From: Phaeodactylum tricornutum CCAP 1055/1
Lineage: Eukaryota; Bacillariophyta; Bacillariophyceae; Surirellales; Neidiaceae
Direction: 5' to 3'
NCBI RefSeq assembly: GCF_000150955.2
Contig: NC_011676.1
Location: 268,419 to 332,418 of the forward strand
Length of the DNA: 64,000 nt
The position numbers and the translations under genes are program-made. Below, one piece after another: positions 30,310 through 40,854 of this stretch. The notes under the pieces are model-generated. The model had not been told where the DNA came from. It saw nothing but the letters and a program-made list of their open reading frames with translations, and searched no databases. Numbering within the stretch: the first letter of the stretch is position 1; the number at the start of each line of letters is the position of its first letter.

Positions 30310-31290
30310 ATTTCCACATCGGAATCTTGTCTCGAAGTTTTTGACTCAGGAGATTACTAGGAATCTTTTTACAAACTTTCTTCGAAGAAGTTAACAAGCG
30401 CAAGTAGAGCATCCCAAGGTTGCACTACAGACTAACGGTCAGGAAGGACTTCTTGTTTGGGAAGCGTGACATGCCCGTCAGTCAGTGACAGATATTTGTT
30501 TAAAGGACCTTAGGAATTGTCCACTGTCCATGGGACGACTTTAGGATATGATCATCTTCCTATGAAAGGAGGTATCGGAACAAAAGCACGAAACGAAAGA
30601 AGCGATCTTGCTCTGTAAGTGCGAAAGCTTAGTGATGAAACAGTTAGGTTTGAGGCCAATCTAAACTACAGATGTAAAATAGAAGAAAACAAGCAAGATT
30701 GGTGTACAAAAGTAGATCAATCATAGAGGAAATAAGAGAAATGCATCATTTAAGTCTCTGATGTCTTAAGTCGCTCGGACAGTAAAAAGCTCAGAAGAAA
30801 TGATACTTTTCAACAGAAGGACAATGCAAATACCAATGGAAGCAGAGGGTTTTGGATAATGATCTCAAATCAACCTTCAACGAAATGGTCTCGCAGTAAG
30901 ATATGCCCCACTTGCGTGATCCATTCTCCTCTGAAAGAACAAACCATGGTGGAGAGTCAATGGCCACCTTGTAAGAAATGGTAATAAACAGTAATGGAGT
31001 TCCCAACAATTGTGGCAGATTAGTCTGTTATTATACAAGTGAATGACTTGGTTAAAGGTAAGATCTGACAATGAAGATTGAAATTTCAAACTTTTAAACC
31101 AGCTCAGTCGCAATCGACTAATTCGATTCTTCAAGACAACGCAATCAGAACGAACCAAGCGCAACACAAGCGGCGCAATCAAGGTCTTGCATACCTATTA
31201 ACTTCGAACTCTTCTCGACTTCCTTCGCGAGCATCAGTATTAATTGCCGTCACCCTTCTGTCTTATTCTTTGCCTGAGTTGACTGTAACC
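30310..31290. other. Head-to-head spacer, DUF676 gene and NDUFB10
   Basis: About 980 bp without a supported gene. CAGTCAGTGACAG near 30479 and GACTGTAACC abutting the NDUFB10 ATG (31281-31290) are variants of the recurrent promoter motif. The stretch 30600-31050 is AT-rich with stops in all frames. Confidence 0.5.
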
Positions 31291-31733
31291 ATGACGGACA
31301 TGTACGACGAGCCCAAAAAATATGAAGGCAATCTCAGTCCCTATCCCCACAACGAAATCACCGAAGTACGTGTGCATACTCAGAGTCGCCAGATGCTGTC
31401 CCTGTTTCCTTGTGCGAAGATCACTCGTTTGGACTATTATTTCACATTTTAGATTCTTACTTGTATTTTGTCTTCGTTGGACAGCCCGGCCGTGCCAAAG
31501 ACCCCGTGGCGTACTTGCTAGCTACGGAACAGCGCGCAAGGGAACGCCAGGTCGCTTACGAGACGGTAAAGCTGCTCCGCCAGCGAGTGATTCATTGCTA
31601 CCGCAAAGAAGGTGTGAATCATTACGAAAACTGTCGCCAGGAAGCCCAAGATCTATTCGACATAATTACCAAAAAGGATTTGGGTCAGCTACATCCTAAG
31701 TGGGAGAAGCCGGAAATGAACGATGGATGGTAA
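31291..31733 (+). CDS. NDUFB10: Complex I subunit NDUFB10 (PDSW-type)
   Basis: Exons 31291-31365 and 31485-31733 (119-bp GTACGT...CAG intron, phase 0) encode 107 residues, the size of plant NDUFB10. The diagnostic region is KDPVAYLLATEQRARERQV, then LLRQRVIHCYRKEGVNHYENC, nearly identical in pattern to the plant protein's C-Y-R-x-E-G-V-N-H-Y-x-x-C. The two Cys (C-x11-C) fit oxidative folding in the intermembrane space, where this accessory subunit joins the membrane arm of mitochondrial NADH dehydrogenase. No presequence is present, as expected. The ATG follows a GACTGTAACC motif; an open frame continues upstream with no support. Confidence 0.92.
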
Positions 31734-31833
31734 AGACTGTTTGTTGGGCGGTCGGAACTATGAAGAATAACATTATAATAACTAGAGCAAATTGAAGTTC
31801 TGGACTGGTGGCCTAGCAAAGGTTCTTTCACTG

Positions 31834-32088
31834 TCAATTATTGCAGTTACTTATCCGCACATAAAACGACAGTGTGCTTCCATAGTTGTACGTGGACATC
31901 GTAACAGAGGTAATCTGCTGTTCATTCAAGAAGGCAGGTGATCGACTGTTGACCAACATTTCTTCGAATACAGCGCTAACGACCGCTTCTGCTGATCCAG
32001 CAAAAGCAACAAACACTATGATTGCATAGATTGCAACAGTTGGTCCCGTAGTGCCGTAGCCATTAATACGTTTAATCTTTCGCAGCAT
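31834..32088 (-). CDS. Possible small membrane protein
   Basis: 84 residues from a true ATG. A basic start (MLRKIKRINGYG) precedes one hydrophobic helix of about 20 residues (TVAIYAIIVFVAFAGSAEAV), then a polar tail. It could be a signal-anchor micro-protein, but no homologue is known to me. The TCACTGTCA element at 31828-31836 abuts its 3' end, which argues weakly against a real gene. Confidence 0.3.
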   Translation of the reverse strand: MLRKIKRINGYGTTGPTVAIYAIIVFVAFAGSAEAVVSAVFEEMLVNSRSPAFLNEQQITSVTMSTYNYGSTLSFYVRISNCNN

Positions 32089-32566
32089 TTACTTTGGCTA
32101 GAAGGCAGGCTACCGTTAAGTAGCTACGGTAGTCTGTACACCGCCCGAGTAGACGCGGACGCTGCTCGGCTTTTCTCGTTGACGGTGAGTCGGGCGATGT
32201 CGAGGCTTAAGTGTAAGGTAAACCCGGGAGACAAACAAAATAGGCCTCTTTCGTCTCCCGTCTTCTTTTGCGCTTTTGGTGTTCGCTTTCGCAAGAGACG
32301 GAGTAGGTTCGTTGACACGACAAGCGACTCCATGATGCGTGTCTTTTTCCGCGAAATTCCTTTTTTCCAAACGGCATTTGCGCCATCTGAAAACTAGAAA
32401 CAGTCCGCCGCCCCGTGGTTTGATTTGCTCACCTCTGGCTAACGCAAGACCGATTTCGTTACTCACCTCGCTAGCCCACCGTAGCCTTCAAGCCAGTGAA
32501 GATCAAACTAGATCCTCTCACTGTCAAAAGCAACTCATCAAAAGCTTTCTCTATCTTCTAACGATC
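32089..32566. other. Spacer and promoter of the papain-like protease gene
   Basis: About 480 bp; the open frame of the protease continues upstream to a GTG at 32339 but has no ATG there. TCACTGTCA (32518-32526) lies 41 bp before the ATG. Confidence 0.5.
32516..32527 (+). promoter_or_regulatory. TCTCACTGTCAA element
   Basis: Perfect copy of TCACTGTCA 41 bp upstream of the protease start codon; one of the closest motif-to-ATG pairs in the window. Confidence 0.4.
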
Positions 32567-34633
32567 ATGACGGACTCGCCGTTTCGTTACGATGAAGCTC
32601 TGCTACGAGCTTGTGCCTCATCCAACCCAGAGTCACAAACCGCATCCTTGAACGATCCGCACACAGTTTCTCAGACACTGTCCGCCGCCGATACTTCCTT
32701 CCTCCTACGACTCGAGGAGGATACGATTCGCAGTACCGCCAAAAGTGCGAAGGACTGCTGCATCGTGTTGTTCCGTCAGCACGCCGAACATTACGGCAGA
32801 AGGATTCCGCTTGGAGGCACTCGAGCGATGACTGACGACTACAACGTGTTCCAACGCTTTCAAAACTTTGTACAGAATGTTGTCTTTGTCCATGAACACA
32901 ACACCGAGGCTTGTCGACATCCGGAGCAGCACACAGTTACTTTGAATCGCTTTTCCGATCAAAAGATGGATGAAGTCCTTCCGGACAGCGACAGCGACGC
33001 TGGACATGTTTGGCCTCATGGGCGCTCCTTGTGGGAATCTTGGCCCTTCTCAGAAGATGGGGACGAATGGAACTTGGAAAATGAAGGTGTGCTGACCCAT
33101 TTATCGTCTCCAGAAATGATATACGACGTTTCGGCCAACTTGGCGATCGGGCACGGCTCCATGAATCGCCTGAAACCGAAAAAGAAAAAGACTACAGTTC
33201 AAGATGGACCGTCTCAAGTGTTGCGTATACCGGTAAACGATCCTGTACAACTCCAACCATTTCAGGTATTGGAGGGGTACGATTCGGACAATGATGGCGC
33301 ATTACTATCAATAAAAATGTCCAAGCACTACAAACGATCCAAGGCTGCTGTAGTCGATCAGACAGAAGAGGAAAAGACGGATGACTATGGAACTTACTTA
33401 AACTGGGCAACAGGGTCCAATCCTGATGGTGTTCCAATCGTTCACGGAGCGTTTGACCAGGTACGTTGATTTTAAGTCAGATTGTTGTGCTCTTGCTGTT
33501 TTGCTCAATCAATTAATCTTCACCAGGGCCTTTGTGGGTCGTGCTGGGCATTTGCCGCCGCGGGTTCCTTGGAAGCAAGCGCTTCGCGAAGAGCGGCGTA
33601 TGATGCTTACAAAGGATACCAAACCACCTTTTTTCGACAGCCTAGCAACGAAACAGCTCGAACTCGCGCCATTGCGTACGCTCAGCAGATTGAGTTGGAA
33701 GCTTTTCAAATGCTCAATCTTTCCGTCCAGGAGTTGTTGGACTGTGATGTTGCGGCTGATCAAGGGTGTACTGGTGGTAATCCCTTGCTTTCGTTTTACT
33801 ATATCCATAAGTATGGCCTCACCAGTTGGCAGGATTATCCGTACGTTGGATTCCAAGACGTCTGCCACAAAGATCGGGTCAAGCGCCCGGTAGCGACGGT
33901 GAAATCTTGGGGTATTATATCTTCAAATCATGAGGATCATATGGAACTTGTGCTGCGCTTCATTGGGCCCGTAGCTGTGGGCGTTAACGGTGCAAGCTCT
34001 TCGTTTCTCTCTTATAAAGGTGGTGTATACGATATGCCGAGTTGCAAACAGACTGCCAATCACGCGTTATTAATTGTTGGATATGGACAGGAAGTCCAGA
34101 TAGGTGGAAATGTTACGAGATACTGGATCGCGAGGAATTCGTGGGGGACTGGATGGGGGGAAAACGGGTACATCCGAGTTCAACGCGGAGATGGACGCAA
34201 AGGAACCCCGGGAGTTTGTGGTATAGCGCGGAGCCCGTCTGTTGCTCTAGGAGGGCTTCTTTTGAAGGAACGGAGCATCACTTTTACGTATGGGGCCCTG
34301 GGTCGGAGTGGTGAAGGTAGCGACTATCCAGTACAACATTTCTGCACGCGATGGGGGTTCGATCCAGAAAGTTTGTGCGGAAGCTTGGCCACTTGGGTTG
34401 ATCTTCACAAAGCGACCACGCTTGGTCTGTTGGGTATATTCGTTGGGCTTTTGGCGCTTTGGCCGCTTTCCACTGATTGCCGTAGGCGTCGTCGTAGACG
34501 GCTGTTGCGGGAGCAGAAGCGACAAGAACAGCTGGATCAAACTTGTCTGCCGATCGAAGAAGCCTCGCTACTAGTCAAATCAAAGACACATTATGCCAAT
34601 CACAAGGAGTACGGCGCAGCAAATCAGCCATAG
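32567..34633 (+). CDS. Papain-family (C1A) cysteine protease with C-terminal membrane anchor
   Basis: Exons 32567-33460 and 33527-34633 (66-bp intron, phase 0) encode 666 residues. Residues about 87-135 look like an I29 propeptide (VFQRFQNFVQNVVFVHEHN... TLNRFSDQ). A long acidic linker (about 140-285, with a KPKKKKT patch) precedes the catalytic domain: Q-G-L-C-G-S-C-W-A-F with nucleophile Cys304, His477 in ANHALLIVGYG, and Asn502 in ARNSWGTGWGENGY. All catalytic residues are present. The intron falls exactly between the oxyanion Gln and the Cys loop. At the C-terminus a helix (LGLLGIFVGLLALW) is followed by eight basic residues, so the protein is probably tail-anchored. No signal peptide follows the first ATG, which is unusual for this family. 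Lysosome/vacuole placement is inferred. Confidence 0.85.
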
Positions 34634-35659
34634 TGAATTCGGTTTTGCAACATTTGGTTGCACTATTTATTTCCGGCTTTTCGACAACAGAATAATTACT
34701 TTGGTTGCCAGCCTTTTCAGAAAGGAATCTTTACCTCGAATGAGATGAATTACAGTTGGGGTCTGAGCTGGGTCATTTTTGGTGAACGAGTTGTAAAGTG
34801 AACTACCTGTTGGGTATCGCTCGGTTTAAGAACAGATTGATACGCTCGTGAAAACGAGCGGCGCGTGTATAGGATTCGACCCCCATACGTTTCGGATCGA
34901 GAGAAATAATTTGTGCATATTTTTTTCTCCTTCCCTGTTCTTTCTGAATGTTCTATACTGTCGTAAGTCCAAAGCGCCTATAGCCAGAACATACGCGTAG
35001 GGTTCAATTTGCTTTCCTGCCTAAAATTAAGTTCTGGCGTTTGTCATTGTTCATCACATACCATCATTCATCAGGAGGATCGGCTGCTACGAAAAATCTG
35101 GCGTTGAAAGAGCAACGTGTCTCTTTACTATTTAAAATGTTGCTTTGTATATTATCAATTCACGTTTTGCAAAACAGAGTTTGGCATAGAGGAATCTGCG
35201 ATTGGCTAGGAAGAAGTGGAAAGTGTTGTTGTGAAAATAATCCCATAAACGAACATTTTTTTACTTTTCAGTTAATGTAAGAGAGATGAAAACTTTCATG
35301 GCTCTTACGGTACGAGTCTCCCAGTGTTTGCACTTTCTTCACCTTACCTACCGGCTGAATGTACGGCACATCATCTCCAAATAGGGGGTTGGCCGTTAAA
35401 ATTTGAGCAAGGCGCCATTGCGGCATCTAGTTCTCCGTCACAATCTGTATAGCATAGTTTAGAAGAATTCATGCAGGTTACAATTTACGAGGGATAGATA
35501 ACTCTAACTGTAAGACACGATGTTCGCATTTCAAAACAGTTTCAACCGGCTTTGCGCTACGACTTTCTACGTGTACGATCTGGTGTTGTGTGTTTGATGA
35601 ATGCTCTTGCCCACTTGTTGTCACTCGATTGTCCTTCTGCTCCAACACGGCGTTTCACT
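34634..35659. other. Intergenic region with a GNRA hairpin
   Basis: About 1 kb with no supported gene. It contains the perfect hairpin described separately and a tRNA-like GGATTCGACCCCC at about 34872 that lacks the rest of a tRNA. AACTGTAAG at 35506, a weak motif variant, is about 150 bp upstream of the next gene. Confidence 0.45.
34843..34860 (+). other. Perfect 7-bp stem with GAAA tetraloop
   Basis: CGCTCGT, GAAA, ACGAGCG: seven G-C-rich pairs closed by a GNRA loop, 210 bp after the protease stop. ATAC before and GTAT after (with a bulge) could extend it. Candidate structured RNA or 3' processing element; function unknown. Confidence 0.4.
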
Positions 35660-36394
35660 ATGAACTTTCTTCGCATCCTATTTCTTTCCGAGTTTTGCCG
35701 CTCCAGTGCAGCATTCTCTTTGACAGCCGCAAACAACGGTGGAGGTTTCAGCCGGTGTAGATCAAATTTGTTCTTGTCAAAAATGCAAGCAGTCAATACG
35801 TTGAAAATGGCCCACGTCGATTCTGTAGATTTGCCTTCGATCATAGAGCTGTCCAAGGATCCTTTCATGAAACAGGTTTCGCACGCAGAGAAAATTTTGC
35901 CACTTCTTGAGGAAGTCGGATCTGAGGAAGAAACAGAGGGTCGACTGAAAGCTATGTTCTCGCATTCGGATGGAATCCGGGGATTTTTTGTGACTTATTT
36001 AACTAGCAATAGTTTGGAATCAACTGCGGAAGAAGCAAGCGTTCCGCCTGTACTGATTTCGGCAATGAAAGCATCCGAATCTGCGGAACTTATATCATTG
36101 GCGTGTATGAACGTTATCATGCCTACAGCTATGGTTAGCATGCACGAGAGCCAGGAATTGGCGGCGCAGTCAATGAAGACCGCTGCGCGCGCTATCGAAG
36201 TGCTGGCTGCGTTGAAGGCAAGGCCATCTGTTGAAGCCCAGTGCGAAGCAATTCTTTCGGTGGCCATGGGTGAAAGCGTCAAAACGGACTCCGATCGCAT
36301 CAATTATTGGAATGAATTTTTCGACAAGTGGGGCTACAAAGATGTTCAGAAACGAGATATTGCCAAGGCTATTCGGTCCGTTTTGAATAGATGA
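35660..36394 (+). CDS. Probable plastid-targeted helical protein of unknown function
   Basis: 244 residues from Met 35660; the open frame starts earlier at a TTG and has another ATG at 35597. Starting at 35660 gives a signal peptide (NFLRILFLSEFCRSS) ending at A-A-F-S, similar to the plastid ASAFAP motif, so this start is preferred but targeting is not certain. The mature region is soluble and mostly helical (HAEKILPLLEEVGSEEETEG, AARAIEVLAALKARPSVEAQ) and ends in YWNEFFDKWGYKDVQKRDIA. There are no catalytic motifs and I do not recognise the family. The stop is 131 bp from that of the convergent gene at 36526. Confidence 0.6.
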   Translation: MNFLRILFLSEFCRSSAAFSLTAANNGGGFSRCRSNLFLSKMQAVNTLKMAHVDSVDLPSIIELSKDPFMKQVSHAEKILPLLEEVGSEEETEGRLKAMFSHSDGIRGFFVTYLTSNSLESTAEEASVPPVLISAMKASESAELISLACMNVIMPTAMVSMHESQELAAQSMKTAARAIEVLAALKARPSVEAQCEAILSVAMGESVKTDSDRINYWNEFFDKWGYKDVQKRDIAKAIRSVLNR

Positions 36395-36525
36395 GATTTC
36401 TACCAGTAAGAGGACTACAAAGTCTGAAGTCAATACATTAACCGTTTATACGATTTATCCTTCCTACTATATGAATAACACTGTTGGTAAAGATACGCAT
36501 TCATGACACATTCGGCACTCTAGGG

Positions 36526-38250
36526 CTAAAAGAACGGTGGAGTTCCGTTACGAGGGCTGCTCTTCCGCTCCTGCGCTTCGGCAAGTTGCACTTGCTCCAG
36601 GTTGTATTTTCGCTTTTTCTCGCCCATATCTAACAAGCTTGCTCCGTCGTTGACACGCCCGGCGGGTGTGAAGGCATCTGAATCACTGGTCGTGCTTACA
36701 GAAAGATCTTCATGATACAATGATCCTTTCGGTTCAAACATTTTGGCTGCTTCTTCCTCCTCATCGTCTTCCGAGGTTTCCTCTCTGTCTGGAATACCCT
36801 CGTCGTTTAGTCTAGATGCATAAGTCAGACCGAAAAGCCTGCGGGGAGGACTACCGTTGAGCTTTCTACTCATCGGCACATCCTCGTTGCTTCCTATCAT
36901 ATCTTTCTGAATGTAGGACTGCGCACGTCTGTCTTGTTCAAAGCTCTCTACACTCGCAGGTGGGTACAGGTAGGCTTCCACGCCACTACCTGCGGTGGAG
37001 CTGCTTTCGGCCATTGAAATGTTCAACAACATTCCCCCACCCGAAGCAACTTCCAAGTCCTCTTCGTCCTCACCGCAACCTGTCGCTTTGGTTCCAAACA
37101 AACGTCCAAAAAGTCCTACTGGAGCCGCAGCCGCGGCGACCCCAGCACTTCTTGGTTTCGGACTCAAGCTATCTTTGTCGGATAGGCTCTTGGGTTTTCG
37201 CGTCATGATGTCATCGTGATCGAGGCTGTCGTCGTTGGCAGTCTGGTCTTTCCACTTTCGGTCCTCTTTCTTGCGATACAGGAGCAACGCTAGAATCAAG
37301 GCAATTAAGGTTGCTCCCAAGACGCTTCCCACGATAACACCGTTGGAAGCGGAGTCATCTGCAGCTACCGGCTCTCGTTCTAGACCAACGACCCCGTCAC
37401 TCGTCGGTCCGTTGGTTCCAGACGAGTTGGGAGCCGCCGTGGGGCCTCCAGTCGCCGTCCCCGAGACAGGGGCCCCAGTGGAGGCCGTTTCCGACGACGA
37501 TGGAGGCGTTTCCCCTTGGGACGGCGGGGGCGTTTCACCTTGGGATACCGACGGACTTGCAGTCACTTGGATAGACGGACTTGCACTGGCCTGTCCCGTG
37601 GGAGTCAACGTCGGAGCCACAGAAGCGGCTAGAACAGGAGCGCTGCTGGGCTGCGCTGTTGCTACGACTGTGGGAGCGATCGATGGAGTCAGCACGGGAG
37701 CCTGCGATGGCGCTGCTAAAGGAGACGCTGTTGGCACTCCAATCGGGGTCGTAGTATCAAGGCTGAAAGTAACATCATCGATGTAGTTGTACCTTTCTTG
37801 AATAGAAGACAAACATACAGGAGATTCCATAGCTGATCGAACGCAGGTCTCGACTTGGTCTTCGGTGACAGTGCTACCGCTGCCAAAGATGAAATAGCCT
37901 CCGGCAATCTGAACGAGACCCTCTCCTGCACATCGCGTCGCGCCGAGTTGGACCAAGATAGGAGTTAGATTGCAGTCGGAAACTGCGTACGTTGTAAGAC
38001 ACGCGTCGGCCGCATCGCGGATCTGTTCCGAATCCCGATCCCCACGATTGAGGGTACCGTCGGCAACAGAGCACCGAAAGGTTAATGGCAATTGCAGGGA
38101 AAAACTATCAAATGGCACCGAAACCGACTGCGCCGATGTCACCGAAAGCAGGGCCGATGACAACAACGCTGCTAAAGCCAGAGTTGTGGAACGGCGTCGA
38201 CTAGCAGGCTTCGTTCGGGGTGAAGCAGGTTCGTGTGATTGAAGTCTCAT
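36526..38250 (-). CDS. Type-I membrane protein with mucin-like stalk (motif family, member 1)
   Basis: 574 residues from Met 38250 (a GTG precedes it). A signal peptide (TTLALAALLSSALLSVTSA) leads to a Cys-containing lumenal domain of about 130 residues, a Ser/Pro/Thr-rich stalk with PSIAP/PSVAP-like repeats (about 170-285), one transmembrane helix (VLGATLIALILALLLYR, about 300-318) followed by KKEDRKWK, and a long acidic cytoplasmic tail. The tail contains E-S-F-E-Q-D-R (about 433) and then Q-K-D-M-I, a pattern repeated in the protein at 42855-44261. The stalk is likely O-glycosylated. Cell-surface adhesion or sensing is inferred only from topology. Confidence 0.72.
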   Translation of the reverse strand: MRLQSHEPASPRTKPASRRRSTTLALAALLSSALLSVTSAQSVSVPFDSFSLQLPLTFRCSVADGTLNRGDRDSEQIRDAADACLTTYAVSDCNLTPILVQLGATRCAGEGLVQIAGGYFIFGSGSTVTEDQVETCVRSAMESPVCLSSIQERYNYIDDVTFSLDTTTPIGVPTASPLAAPSQAPVLTPSIAPTVVATAQPSSAPVLAASVAPTLTPTGQASASPSIQVTASPSVSQGETPPPSQGETPPSSSETASTGAPVSGTATGGPTAAPNSSGTNGPTSDGVVGLEREPVAADDSASNGVIVGSVLGATLIALILALLLYRKKEDRKWKDQTANDDSLDHDDIMTRKPKSLSDKDSLSPKPRSAGVAAAAAPVGLFGRLFGTKATGCGEDEEDLEVASGGGMLLNISMAESSSTAGSGVEAYLYPPASVESFEQDRRAQSYIQKDMIGSNEDVPMSRKLNGSPPRRLFGLTYASRLNDEGIPDREETSEDDEEEEAAKMFEPKGSLYHEDLSVSTTSDSDAFTPAGRVNDGASLLDMGEKKRKYNLEQVQLAEAQERKSSPRNGTPPFF

Positions 38251-38914
38251 GGTTGGCACTGTATGTACGTATCCTTCGCAGTTTCAACGCAGTAATTTAT
38301 AGAAGCAATGTCGGTCGTACTTGACCAGACAACACCCAGTTTGGAGTAATCGGAACAATCAATGGCTCTAGTTTGTCACGATACCCGAGAGGTGCTTTTA
38401 TCGAAGTGCAAGCCACGAATACTCGGAAGGGGGGTCAATTGCACCGGTTGTGTCGTTGAGTCGTTCGTGTTGGATCGGGTGCAGCCATTCAAAAGTGGAA
38501 CCATCGCAACCAACACATGTATTTTGCTTTCCGTTGAGAGTTCTCCCGGGTCGCGTGCCCGACATCTTTTTCCTATGTGACGCCGCCTCAACGCATTTTT
38601 CCAGGTACTTCGACGAAGTTGTAAAATTGTTACGGGCTTCTAAGGTCGCCGGGTCGATTTTGGAGGAAGGAAAGCGGATGCTCCGTTGCTTCCCAGGGCA
38701 TCGATACTTTAAGTAATCTTGTTCGACATTTTTCTTCTAAAACATAAAGAGCACGATTTATTGATATTATGACACAGAAATCATATCTGGTTTTCTATAT
38801 GTGGGCAATTAACTTTGGTTATGGACTCGGTGCCATCTGCGGCGTTCGCATAGAAGTCGTGTATTTTGGAAACCGTGCGGAGACGAGCAGTACCATAGAT
38901 CGCTATCGTGGGAA
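38251..38914. other. Intergenic spacer
   Basis: About 660 bp with small ORFs (38362-38580, 38450-38716) that show no recognisable motif. GCACTGTATG lies just upstream of the type-I protein. The rest is probably 3' flank of the threonine synthase gene. Confidence 0.45.
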
Positions 38915-40453
38915 CTACTTAGATTGCGTAACGCATCGGTAGCCGTTGGCGGCTCCGAGATCGGCCACGATTGCTCGTGCCCGTTCCTCCCATTCGGCTT
39001 GCCAACTCGAGAGAGTTCCGCCGGCCTTCGCTAGATACACAATGGGCGATCGTTCCGGCAATTCCGTGATCCCTCGGGCGGCGGCTGGAAAACCATTTTG
39101 CAAGTAGGCAGCCCATCCCGCACCGGTAATAGCCGCCGTGACGGATTCTTCAAACTTGCAAGGCGAAGCCGTCGCCAGGATGACGGTTGGATGGACCGTA
39201 GTGACTCGATCCAGACCACAACCCAGTTTTTGGGCGGCACCAATGGCGATGGCGGTGTGCGGATCAACCAAGTAACCGAACTGTTCTTGCGTGGAACGGA
39301 TCGTCGTGCACATTTCTTCGTCCGACAGCCGGGCACTGTTGAAATCCCGTTGCAGCACAGTGAGCCATTCACGATCGAGATTCAGTCGATTCGTAGCATC
39401 CATCGTTGTCATCCAAGCTCGAACCAAATCGTGTTGACCATTGGTCAGATAAAACAATAGACGCTCGAAATTGTACGGAACCTGAATATTAATGGCATCC
39501 GACAAGGTCTTGAGCATGGTCTCACTTTTGTAAAATTCACCGGTCTGTACGACACGGTGCGTGATGTCGTTGGCGTTCACGCCAGCATTCAGCTTGCCGA
39601 GGGGTAAGCCCATCTTTTTGGCCATGTAACCTCCTGCTAAATTCCCCATCGCCCCGGTGGGCAACACGATATCCAACTTGACGTCAGGATCTCCGGGGAT
39701 TTTGCCGAGCTCTTCTAGTACCCGTAGATACGTCCAGACATAGTGTACCATTTGCATCAAGGGTCGCCCAATGTTGTACGAGTTGACGCCAGTCAGCAGC
39801 GTGTTACTGTCCGTGTAGGACTGTTGGGAAAGAAGATTCTTTATGGGCCGATCCATGTCGTCCCCTCCCCCTTGAAAGGTCGCTACGCGTACACATGAAG
39901 AATCCACCGTCGTTAGCTGTTTCCGCTGAAACTCGGAGATTTGACCCTCCGGGTAGTGTACGAGTATGGTCAAGAGAGGATTGCCGATATCGCTGACTGC
40001 CCGGACAGCAGCTGGGCCGGTGTCCCCCGTAGTCGATACCAATAGCGTGATAGAACGTTGGCGTTTCTGGCTAAAGTAAGAAAGTAGGTTTACGACGGTT
40101 CGCATTCCCAGGTCTTTGAAACAAAAGGTGGGACCGTGAAAGAGTTCGGCAACGAAAATGGAGCCGACTTGGATTACCGGAACGGCGTGCGCTGGATTTT
40201 CGAATCCTTCGAACGCGGACGTACAAATGTTTTGTAGGGCATGTTCTGGAACTTCGTCTGGAGCAATAAAAAGTCGCAAGATCGTTTGGGAAAGTTCCGG
40301 ATAGGTCAAGGCCGACCAGTTTTGTAGATGCGTGGTGGTGATAGGTGGCAGGCATTCCGGGACGAATAGGCCTCCGTCGGGCGCGTACCCCGAACAAATT
40401 GCATCTTCAAAGCTAGTCACAATCGATCCGTTGCGCGTCGAAGTGTATTTCAT
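38915..40453 (-). CDS. Threonine synthase (THR4/THNSL family, PLP-dependent)
   Basis: 512 residues from Met 40453; yeast Thr4 has 514. The N-terminal signature MKYTSTRNG... FEDAICSGYAPDGGLFVPE is typical. The PLP-binding lysine is Lys113 in HGPTFCFKDLG, followed by the STTGDTGPAAV phosphate loop and YNIGRPLMQM. C-terminal ETMLKTLSDAINIQVPYNFERL is the THR4 pattern. Threonine synthase converts O-phosphohomoserine to threonine; animal THNSL2 proteins of this same family have shifted to phosphoserine/phosphothreonine degradation, and some wording here (EFQRKQLTTV) is THNSL2-like, so I leave the precise reaction open. No targeting peptide is obvious, so the start could lie upstream in an unseen exon. 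Confidence 0.88.
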   Translation of the reverse strand: MKYTSTRNGSIVTSFEDAICSGYAPDGGLFVPECLPPITTTHLQNWSALTYPELSQTILRLFIAPDEVPEHALQNICTSAFEGFENPAHAVPVIQVGSIFVAELFHGPTFCFKDLGMRTVVNLLSYFSQKRQRSITLLVSTTGDTGPAAVRAVSDIGNPLLTILVHYPEGQISEFQRKQLTTVDSSCVRVATFQGGGDDMDRPIKNLLSQQSYTDSNTLLTGVNSYNIGRPLMQMVHYVWTYLRVLEELGKIPGDPDVKLDIVLPTGAMGNLAGGYMAKKMGLPLGKLNAGVNANDITHRVVQTGEFYKSETMLKTLSDAINIQVPYNFERLLFYLTNGQHDLVRAWMTTMDATNRLNLDREWLTVLQRDFNSARLSDEEMCTTIRSTQEQFGYLVDPHTAIAIGAAQKLGCGLDRVTTVHPTVILATASPCKFEESVTAAITGAGWAAYLQNGFPAAARGITELPERSPIVYLAKAGGTLSSWQAEWEERARAIVADLGAANGYRCVTQSK

Positions 40454-40854
40454 TCTCCGTGACTTCCGGTAGAGAAAGAAGCGCTGATCCAGTGTGGGGC
40501 AACACAAAGACAGATCTGCTTGTATCGTCTCGGTCGTTGGTTCTGCTGTGAAGGATCTTCCGGATCTTCTTCAGCATCCCAAACCCTCATTTTTGGCGCA
40601 ACGTCGTGTCCCGATGTCCTGAGACGGATCACGTCCAGACCGTGCCGCATAATTTCACTGTCAAGGTCGCATCGATCATTTGCAATAGACCGTTCTAACT
40701 TACAGCCAAACCTCTAATATTAGTAAGTGGTCTCTCTATGGAACAGCAATCTGACAAACAGTAAGATAGTCGCACTGTAAAAAGTAGCTTGTATGGAGCG
40801 AGAATTTCGGCTGTACTTCAGCGAGCGACAAGGCTACAAAAGCAGTCCAATTTC
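40454..40854. other. Head-to-head promoter region, threonine synthase and EXD2-like gene
   Basis: About 400 bp. TCACTGTCA lies at 40655-40663, almost exactly midway between the two start codons, and GCACTGTAAAAAG at 40772-40784. Likely a bidirectional promoter. Confidence 0.5.
40655..40663. promoter_or_regulatory. TCACTGTCA element, midpoint of divergent pair
   Basis: Perfect 9-mer located about 200 bp from each of the two divergent start codons. Inferred shared promoter element. Confidence 0.4.

Noticed and set aside
34866-34890. tRNA-like GGATTCGACCCCC
   Set aside because: No A-box or paired acceptor stem could be placed around it, so it is not a tRNA gene.
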